From Chloroflexota bacterium (GTDB lineage: Bacteria > Chloroflexota > UBA11872 > UBA12225 > JAJDUF01): DNA of 64,000 nucleotides. Under the pieces are notes generated by a model, which worked only from the letters and a program-made list of their open reading frames with translations, did not search any database and was not told the DNA's origin. Each line of letters begins with the position of its first letter. Positions within the stretch are counted from its first letter, which is position 1. A program made the position numbers and the translations under genes. Positions 52,947 through 61,600 of this stretch are shown here, one piece after another. The stretch spans positions 1 through 64,000 of the forward strand of contig JAJDUF010000004.1 of assembly GCA_022826725.1 (NCBI GenBank). Direction: 5' to 3'.

Positions 52947-55168
52947 TTAACCGGCTCAAACGCCTGCTGGAAGCCCGCTTCCGCATCTCCGTGCAGCTCT
53001 ACGCCGGTATTGGGGGTGCTGTCGCCCTCACTATCGCGGCCAGTCTGGTCGGTTGGTTTTCGTTCAGCCGCGTCGGCGACGCCCAGAGCCGGGTCAATGA
53101 AGGCAGTATTCCCGAGTTGGCGGCTGCTTTTGGGGTGGCGCAGCACAGCAGCACCCTCGTGGCCGCCGCACCGCGCCTCACGGCTGCCGGGTCTCCCGCT
53201 CAGCTTTCCTTTGTCTCTGCCAGCATTGGTGAAGCCTATGCGGGTCTCGAAAAAGAGCTGTCCATCTTGGGCATCGGCATCGGGGCGCGGGCGCAAGCGG
53301 CTATGTTGCGCCGCGGCGGGGAGGAAGGCGAACGTTTCCAACGTATCCGGGCCAATGTGAACGCGCTGATTCTCAGCATTGAGGCCATCGAGGCCGAGAT
53401 GGAGTCGCTATTCGAGTTGACTGCTCGCCGGGAAGCCCTGCGGACGGAGCTGGAGACCTTGCGTGTCCGGTTGGACGATGTCGTGGTGCCGGCCGTGGAC
53501 GATCAACTCTTCTACACCGTGACCGGCTACCGCGACCTCGGCGCTCCGTCAGCGTCACGCGAGGAGCATTTCTCGGAGCGTGAGTTTGCCCACTACCGCC
53601 ACATGGCCGAGCTACAAGCGGACGCGAACATTGCCATTCACCTCCTGGAGAGCGCCTTCGCCATCTCGGAGGCGCCCTTTGTCGAGCCACTCCGCGAACG
53701 TTTCGAGGCCGCTATCGGCCGTATCGAGCGCAACCTGCTCGCGCTCGAAGATTCGCCACTCCATGCGGAGGTTGCTCCGCTCATCACCGAACTGTCCGGA
53801 TTTGGCATCGGCGATGGGGACGGCTTCGATCTGCTCGAACAAGAACTTCGCCTCATCCAGCTTCAGGAGGAGCTCGTCGCCCGTAACCGCGACATCGCCC
53901 TCGCCCTGGTTGCCGAGGTGACTGGGCTGGTGAACGCTACCAATGCCAGTGTGCAGGAGGCCACCACTGCCTCGACGGAGGCCATCCTGACCGGGCGCAC
54001 GCTCCTGCTGGCCATCAGTGCCGCCAGTGTCGGCGGTGCGCTCCTCATTGCCTGGCTCTTCGTCGGCCGCGTCCTGCTGCGCCGTCTCCAGATGCTTTCC
54101 GACTGGATGCGCCGCATGGCCGGCGGTGACCTCGAATCCCGGGTCGAAATCGGCGGCCGCGATGAGGTCGCCGATATGGCCGCCGCCCTGGAGATTTTTC
54201 GCCGCCACGCCCTCGAGGTCCAGCGTCTCAACCTGGTAGAGAAGCTGGCGGAAGAACTCCAGGGCAAGAACGACCAGTTGGAGAGCACCCTGGCCGACCT
54301 CAACCGCGCGCAGGAGCAGATCGTCCTGCGCGAGAAGCTGGCCGCGCTCGGTGAGTTGACCGCTGGCGTCGCCCACGAGATCAAGAACCCGCTGAACTTC
54401 GTCAAGAACTTCTCTGAAGCCTCGGAAGAACTGCTCGAAGAGTTGCAAGAAGTCCTTGATGAAGAGAGCGAGAAGCTCGACGAGGAGCAGCAAGAGTACA
54501 TCCAGGAAATCTCCGGCGACCTGACCGGTAACCTGGAGCGTATCCGCACCCACGGCGAGCGTGCCAACAGCATCGTGCAGGGCATGTTGACCATGGGCCG
54601 GGGTGGTGGCGACCAGCAGCCCACTGATCTCAACCACCTGCTCGACGAGTACGTCCGCCTCGCCTACCACAGCGCCCGCGCCACCGATTCGGACTTCCAA
54701 CTCGACATCCAGCAGGACCTCGACCCGGCGATGGGCGAAATCTCGGTCGTCCCCCAAGACTTGGGGCGGGTCTTCCTCAATATCGTCAGCAATGCCTGCG
54801 ATGCCACCGACGAGAAGCGGCGGGCTACTGCAGCGTCACCCTCCGACGAGCACTACTCCCCAACGCTATGGATCACCACCCGGCGCGACGCAGACCGCGC
54901 CGAGATCCGCATCCGCGACAACGGCGACGGCATTCCGCCCGACATTGCCGAGAAAATCTTCAATCCCTTCTTCACCACCAAGCCCACCGACCGCGGCACC
55001 GGCCTCGGCCTGGCCATCACCAGCGACATCGTCCGCCAGCACGGCGGCACCATCCGCGTCGACTCCGCACCCGGCCAGTTCACCGAGATGATCGTCGAGC
55101 TACCCCTCACCACCGGCTCCTCCGTCAGCCCCGTCGCCCTCACCGCGGCGGAAGCAGTTGAAGCGTGA
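52943..55168 (+). CDS. Membrane sensor histidine kinase
   Basis: A 741-residue kinase starting at GTG 52943. One membrane helix (about 15-38) is followed by a long helical extracytoplasmic sensor (about 40-345), a second helix (about 350-375), HAMP (LLRRLQMLSDWMRRMAGGDL), a coiled coil, HisKA with the phospho-acceptor His478 in TAGVAHEIKNPLNF, and HATPase (NIVSNACDA, IRDNGDGIPPDIA, GTGLGLAITSDIV). The sensor layout suggests docking with the binding protein encoded just upstream. Expected output is the receiver-PP2C protein of the same operon. Confidence 0.93.
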   Translation: MINRLKRLLEARFRISVQLYAGIGGAVALTIAASLVGWFSFSRVGDAQSRVNEGSIPELAAAFGVAQHSSTLVAAAPRLTAAGSPAQLSFVSASIGEAYAGLEKELSILGIGIGARAQAAMLRRGGEEGERFQRIRANVNALILSIEAIEAEMESLFELTARREALRTELETLRVRLDDVVVPAVDDQLFYTVTGYRDLGAPSASREEHFSEREFAHYRHMAELQADANIAIHLLESAFAISEAPFVEPLRERFEAAIGRIERNLLALEDSPLHAEVAPLITELSGFGIGDGDGFDLLEQELRLIQLQEELVARNRDIALALVAEVTGLVNATNASVQEATTASTEAILTGRTLLLAISAASVGGALLIAWLFVGRVLLRRLQMLSDWMRRMAGGDLESRVEIGGRDEVADMAAALEIFRRHALEVQRLNLVEKLAEELQGKNDQLESTLADLNRAQEQIVLREKLAALGELTAGVAHEIKNPLNFVKNFSEASEELLEELQEVLDEESEKLDEEQQEYIQEISGDLTGNLERIRTHGERANSIVQGMLTMGRGGGDQQPTDLNHLLDEYVRLAYHSARATDSDFQLDIQQDLDPAMGEISVVPQDLGRVFLNIVSNACDATDEKRRATAASPSDEHYSPTLWITTRRDADRAEIRIRDNGDGIPPDIAEKIFNPFFTTKPTDRGTGLGLAITSDIVRQHGGTIRVDSAPGQFTEMIVELPLTTGSSVSPVALTAAEAVEA

Positions 55169-55228
55169 GCCGCTCGGTACCATAGCTGCTGCTCCGTCAT
55201 TGCGCTGAACATACTCCCCCTCTTCCCC

Positions 55229-55481
55229 GTCATTCCCGCGTGCGCGGAAATCCACCCCCTCTCCCCCTCGGAGAGGGCCGGGGTGAGAGCTACCAGGGGA
55301 ACCCGCCACCCCGGGAGGGGCGTCCCTGGTAAGCCCCTTGGCTGCTCCCCCGCCATCCCGTCATTGCGGCTTGCGCCGCAATCCACGTACCCCTGCACTG
55401 CGGGGGCCGCAGGGAGACCAACCAACTCCCGGTCGCCGCGCAGACTCCCCTTCCCTGGTAGGGAAGGGGCCGGGGGGAAGG
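55229..55481. repeat. Cluster of dispersed palindromes after the kinase gene
   Basis: Within 55169-55600: a composite element at 55229-55287, a second small hairpin at 55360-55384 (ATTGCGGC / GCCGCAAT) and a C/G-rich palindrome at 55445-55481 (CTCCCCTTCCC with GGGAAGGGGCCGGGGGG). No gene is seen here. Confidence 0.7.
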
Positions 55482-55600
55482 TCCGCCTTCCCATCACGCC
55501 GCCTCATCCTGCACATCCTGATGCAGACCTTCATGTGACCGGCCGGCTGATGCCCGGATGAACTATGTGTTGGGGTTTTTATGCTGTTTCAAATGATGGT

Positions 55601-55643
55601 TTGACAAATAAATATGATTCATCTATTGTCTACGCAATAGATG
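55601..55643 (+). promoter_or_regulatory. Strong promoter with overlapping inverted repeat
   Basis: TTGACA (55601-55606), 17-base AT-rich spacer and TATTGT (55624-55629). A perfect 9-bp inverted repeat, CATCTATTG / CAATAGATG (55620-55628 and 55635-55643), covers the -10 and the expected start site. It may be an operator, or a 5' hairpin on the mRNA. Confidence 0.75.
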
Positions 55644-55695
55644 GCCCAGGCGGCGGCCGCGCGGCCGCCGCGGCACGTGGCAGAAGGAATGCAGG

Positions 55696-58600
55696 ATGCA
55701 ATCGAAGCAGCGCGGAACGGGCACCCGGCGCCGCCGGGATGTAGTCTCGGGTCGTCGGATCGCCCTCACGATGCTCCTTATCGTGAGCCTGCTCCTATCC
55801 AATGTCACGACGATCGTCAGTCCAGCGGCCGTCTGGGCCGCCGGTGACCCGCCAGCGACGCCGGTCGCCACGGTCGAGCCGGACCCCACACCGGAGCCAC
55901 AGAATACATCCGAGCCGCAACCGACGACAGAGGCTCCGGCCGCCACAGTCGCACCAAGTGTCACATCAGAGCCACAAGATGCGCCACCGGCCACGGCCGT
56001 ACCACAATCTGAGCCACAGAATACACCTGATGCACAGCCCACGCCACAGAACACTCCCGCCCCGGAGCCAACCGCCACGTCCGAGCCGCAGGCCACCCCC
56101 ACCGCTACTACTGCACCCGAGCCAACGGCTACCACCGCACCGGAACCAACCGCCACTCCCGCCCCCGAGCCGACTGCCACCACCGCCCCGGAGCCAACGG
56201 CGACCATTGCGCCCGAGCCAACGGCTACTACTGCCCCGGAGCCAACGGCCGCTACTGCGCCCAAGCCAACGGCTACCATTGCCCCAGAGCCGACCCCGAC
56301 CGCCACGTCTGCGCCGCAGGCCACCCCCACTGCCACTTCTGTACCGGAAGCGACCCCGACCGCCACCACCGCTCCAGAGCCAACGGCCACCACTGCGCCG
56401 GAACCAACGGCTACGTCCGAGCCGCAGGCCACACCCACCGCTACAGTTGATCCGGAGCCAACTCCGACGACCATCACCAAGCCACAAACCACGCCACAGT
56501 CCACTGCCGAGCCGGAACCCACGCCCACCGCCACAGCCTCGCCACAAACCACGCCGACTGCTACCACCACGCCACAGACAACACCGTTGGCTACATCCAC
56601 ACCACAGCCCACGCCTGAGCCGACAGTCAGCGTACCGGCACAGCCCACAGGGTTACAGGCTGACACCGAATCCGGCTCGCTGGACGTGTCGGTGGACTGG
56701 GATGACGTTGACGGCGCGAGCCATTACCTGGTCCGCTGGCGAGTGGCCGGCCCGGGCAACAAGCTGAACACGGGTGTGGAGGTGCAGTCCTCCAACATCA
56801 GCATCACCGTCGCCGACTATGGCGAATGGGTGGTGCGGGTGGAAGCCTACAACGACGCTGGCCACGGGTCTCCCACCTCGCGGCGCTTCAAGGTCGAGCT
56901 CGCCACGACGCCGACACCTGAACCCACGCCGACACCGACCGGTCTCGTGCCGTCCTTCTCCCTTGCGATCAGCGGCGTGTCGTTCAACGAGGGCGAGGAA
57001 ATCACCGAAACCACGCTAATCACGCTGCCCGAGGCCGAGGGCGGTGACGGTGAGCTGACCTACAGCCTGACGCCGGCCCTGCCCGAGGGGCTGACCTTCG
57101 ACCCGGCGACCCGCACAATTTCCGGCACGCCAACTGAGACCGGCGAGTTCGAAATGACCTACACCGCCGCCGACGAGCACGGCGACAAGGCCTCCTTCGA
57201 CTTCACCATCACCGTGCAGGCTGCCCCTCGGACGGCCAAGTCAGCAACTCTGCCGGTTGTCCCCAACCTCTCGGTCACCCGAACGCGGTTCGACGGGCAG
57301 TCGGCCCCGGCCTTGGACGTATCCTGGGGCACCCCGGACTATCACCGAACAAACCTCGGCTATGGTCTGCAGTACCGCGTGAAAACAAAGGAGTGGAATA
57401 AAGCCTTAGGGTTCGACAGCAACACGCACAGCACAACCCTGACTGGCCTGCAACCCGGCACGGAGTACGAAGTGCGGGTCAATGTGAAATACGCAGTTGA
57501 CGGATTTAGCAACTGGAGTTCTTCCTCTGCCCGCACCAACCGGCCGCCCACAGCCGGAAGCAGGGCCTTGGAAGATGCCCAGCTGATTCGCGGGCCGTTT
57601 GCGACATACAGCACAGCTGCGGGGAGGTGGCCGGATTACTTTACTGATGCCGATGGCGACACGCTGACGCCTTCAGTGCAGCCCCAGTATCCGGGCCTGT
57701 TGAAAGCCTTGGCATCCACCGGCACGGACTATTCCATCCGTGTAATAGGGCTCAACCCAGGTAAGTCGAAGCTGACGTACGGCGTCAGTGACGGGTATGG
57801 CGGTGTTGCCTCGAAAGAGGTGACGTATACGATCGTCCATAACCCGCAGCGCGAAATCATGGAGAACTCTGCTGCGGGCACGGCGGTGGGCGCTCCTGTT
57901 GCCGCTACGCCCTATGGAGAAGAGACGTACACGCACACACTGACCGGCGAGGCGGCCACCTCCGGCAAATTCGTCATCGATTCGGCCACTGGCCAGATCA
58001 GCGTGGCGGAGGGCGCAACGCTGGATTACGAGACCAAGAGCTCCTACACCGGGAAGGTCAGTTGGACCGTCCAGGGCCAGGCCGCCGTCGCCAACCTCAC
58101 CATCAATATCGCCGACGTGGAGGCCGGCAAGCCCGGCACGCCGACACTCACCCGGACGGAGTTCAGCGAGCAGACGGCCCCGGCCCTCGACGTGACCTGG
58201 ACGGCCGCCGATGCCAACGGCGCCACCATTACCGGCTACGAAGCCCAGTACCGCAAGAAGGCCGCCGCGGGTCAGAACCCGGCGGCGTGGACGGCCTATA
58301 CCGGAACCCTGTCCGCTACGGCCACCAGCCTTAACCTGGCGAACCTGGAGGCAGGCGCAACCTACGAGGTCCAGGTGCGGGCGCTTACCAGCAAGGAAGG
58401 CCCCGGCCCTTGGTCGGATACCGGCACCGGGCGGACCAACCGGCCGCCTGGTGGCCCGGACCCGGTCCTCCCTTCCCGTCCCATTTACTCTGGAACCGAA
58501 GCCCAGTACGATGTACTACGATGGCGGTTCTGGGACGTTGACAGCGACACGCTGACCTACTGGGCCACTGCTGAACATCCCGGCATACTCGAGGTCAGCG

Positions 58601-61600
58601 TATCATCCGATCTCTCACTCAATATCCCGCTAACAATTGACGCTCACAATCCAGGCTCGACGACGGTTAGCTACGGGGTCTATGACTCCTATGGGGGCCA
58701 TGCCTCCGGCACCGTGACAATCACCGCCAGGGCGTTTCCGAGGCGGAGCGTCGCGGAGAGGTCCCCCGCCGGTACGCTGGTGGGCGATCCGGTGACCGGA
58801 ACGCCCTATGGAGAGGAGACGCTGACCTACACCCTGACCGGGGAGGCGGCGAACGCCTTCGAGATAGACGCGGCCACTGGCCAGATCAAGGTGAAGCAGG
58901 GCGCAACCCTGGACTTTGAGACCACGCCGTCTTACACCGGCAAGGTGAACTGGACGGTGCAGGGTCAGGCCGCCGCCGCCGACCTGACCATCAAAGTGAC
59001 GGATGTGGAGGCCGGCAAGCCCGGCACTCCAACAGTCACCCGCACCGAGTTCAGCGAGCCGACGAATCCGGCCCTGGACGTGACGTGGACGGCGGCGGCC
59101 GCCAACGGCCTGACCATCACCGGCTACGAGGCCCAGTACCGCAAGTCAGGCTCCGACGAGTGGACCGACTACACCGGCACGCTGGACGCAACAGCCACCA
59201 CCTTCAACCTGCCGAACCTGGAAGCGGGCGCGACCTACGAGGCGCGGGTCCGCGCCGTGACCAGCGAGGAGGCTGATGGCCCCTGGTCGGACACCGGGGA
59301 AGGAACGGCCAACCGGGCGCCGAATGCTATCGACACGGCCCTCTTCAGCGGGGGCACGCTGGGGGTCGGCGGCAGCTTCGCCTGGCACGAGGAAGCGCCC
59401 CTCGGAAGTGGGCCGTTCTTTGCGGACGCCGATGGGGACGCGCTCACCTACTCGGCCTCTGCCGAGCATCCCGCCCTGCTCGGGGTCAGCCTGTCCGGTG
59501 CAGCCGGGTCAGCCGTGCTGACGGCAAACCTGCTCAACCAGGGCGCGTCGAAAGTCAACTACGTGGCCAGCGACCCCTACGGGGGACAGGTCACCCGCAC
59601 CACGACCATCACCATCACCGCGAAGACAAGCCGGAGCATCGCTGAGAACTCCGCCGCTGGCACGGCGGTGGGCGACCCGGTGACGGGGACGCCCTACAAC
59701 GGCGTGGCCCTGACATACACGCTGACGGGCAAGGCCAAGGACTCCGGGTTGTTCGTCATCGCTTCGGCCACGGGCCAGATCAGCGTGGCGACAGGCGCAA
59801 GTATCGACTATGAGACGGACGATACCCACCGGGAGATCGAGTACTACAACGGCGAGGTGTTCGCCAAGTTCTACCGTGGGAAGGTGAACTACACGGTAGA
59901 CGGCCACGCCTCCGCCATTGAAGTCCTTATCCAGGTGACGGACGTGGAGCCTGGCCAGCCCGGCACGCCGACGCTGACCCGCACGCAGTTCAGGGCGCCG
60001 ACCAACCCGGCCCTGGACGTGGCGTGGACGGCGGCGGCGGCCAACGGCCTGACCATCACCGGCTACGAGGTGCAGTACCGCGTCAAGGTGGCCGAGGGTG
60101 AAGAGGCCAACGACTGGACGCTGTATAAATACGACGATCCCGACGACACCAACGACCCTCCCGCTAAGATCAGCCTGCTGCCCGCGACGACCACCAGCAT
60201 CAACCTGCCAGACCTCACTGCGGGCGCAACCTACGAGGCGCAGGTGCGCGCCGTCACCAGTGAAGAGGCCGACGGCCCCTGGTCGGACACCGGCGAGGGC
60301 AAGGCAAACACGCCGCCGAATCTGACCACTACGTTACTGTCCGACACCTCCGTGGCATGGTTCAGATACAGCGGGCCCACCATCCAGCATAACCTGGCAA
60401 CGGGTGGGTATTTCCAGGACGCCGACAGCGACACGCTGACCTATACGGCCTCGTCGGAATATCCCGGCGTGATCAAGGCCTGGATGAAAGACGATGGCGT
60501 CACCATGGCGATTCAGGCCAGGAATCCCGCCGCGGCTACCGTCACCTACGGGGTGCATGACGCCTATGGCGGCTATGCCTCCCGGACGTTCGAAGTCACC
60601 GGCACGGCCAACACAACCGGCCAAATTTACGAGAACGCCTGCTGCGGCCGCTACGTGCGTAATGTCCCGAGCGGCGCAGGGACCCATACGCTGGCCGGGG
60701 ACGCCTTTGTAAACGGGCCCTTTGCACACGACTCGGCCACGGGCTGGATCAGCCTGGGTGCAGGCAAGAGCCTGGACTACGAGACCAAGTCCTCCTACAC
60801 CGGCCAGATCAGTTGGACCGTGGAGGGCCAGACGGCCACTGCCACCATCACCATCAACGTGATTGACGTCGAGGCCAACAAGCCCGCCACGCCCACGCTC
60901 ACCCGCACGGAGTTCAGCGAGCCAACGGCGCCGGCGCTGGACGTGAGCTGGACGCAACCGGCGCTCACCGGCGAGGCCTTTAACCGTCTCCAGATCACCG
61001 GCTACGAGGTGCAGTACCGCGTCAAGGTGGCCCAGGGCGAGGACCCCGCGGCGTGGACCCTCTACAAATACGATGATCCCGCCGACACCAACGACCCTCC
61101 CGCCAAGATCAGCCTGCTGCCCGCGACGCCGACCAGCGTCACCCTGCCGGGCCTGACGGCGGGGGAGACCTACGAGGCGCAGGTGCGGGCCATTGCGGGC
61201 GTCGAGGGCCCCGGCCCCTGGTCGGACACCGGGGAAGGAACGGCCAACCGGGCGCCGACCGCCAGCAGTGTTTCCTTCCTTGGCGGCACGCTAGGGATGG
61301 GCGGCAGCTTCGCCTGGCACGAGAAAGCACCTCTTGGAAGTGGTGCTTTCTTCACAGACGCCGACAGCGACACGCTGACCTATACGGCCTCAGCGGAGCA
61401 TCCTGCCCTGCTGGGAGTCAGCCTGTCCGGTGCAGCCGGGGCTGCCGTGCTGACGGCAAACCTGCTCAACCAGGGCACGTCGAAGGTCAACTATGTGGCC
61501 AGCGACGGCTACGGGGGACAAGTCACCCGCAGCACGACCATCACCATCACCGCGAAGACGGCCCGGGAGGTTGCCGAGAACTCCGCCGGAGGCACAAACG

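Noticed and set aside
55623-56767. Long Gly/Val/Ser-rich (minus) and Pro/Arg-rich (plus, other frame) open frames
   Set aside because: Both are by-products of the Thr/Pro/Glu codon repeats of the giant protein. They lack folded-domain features.
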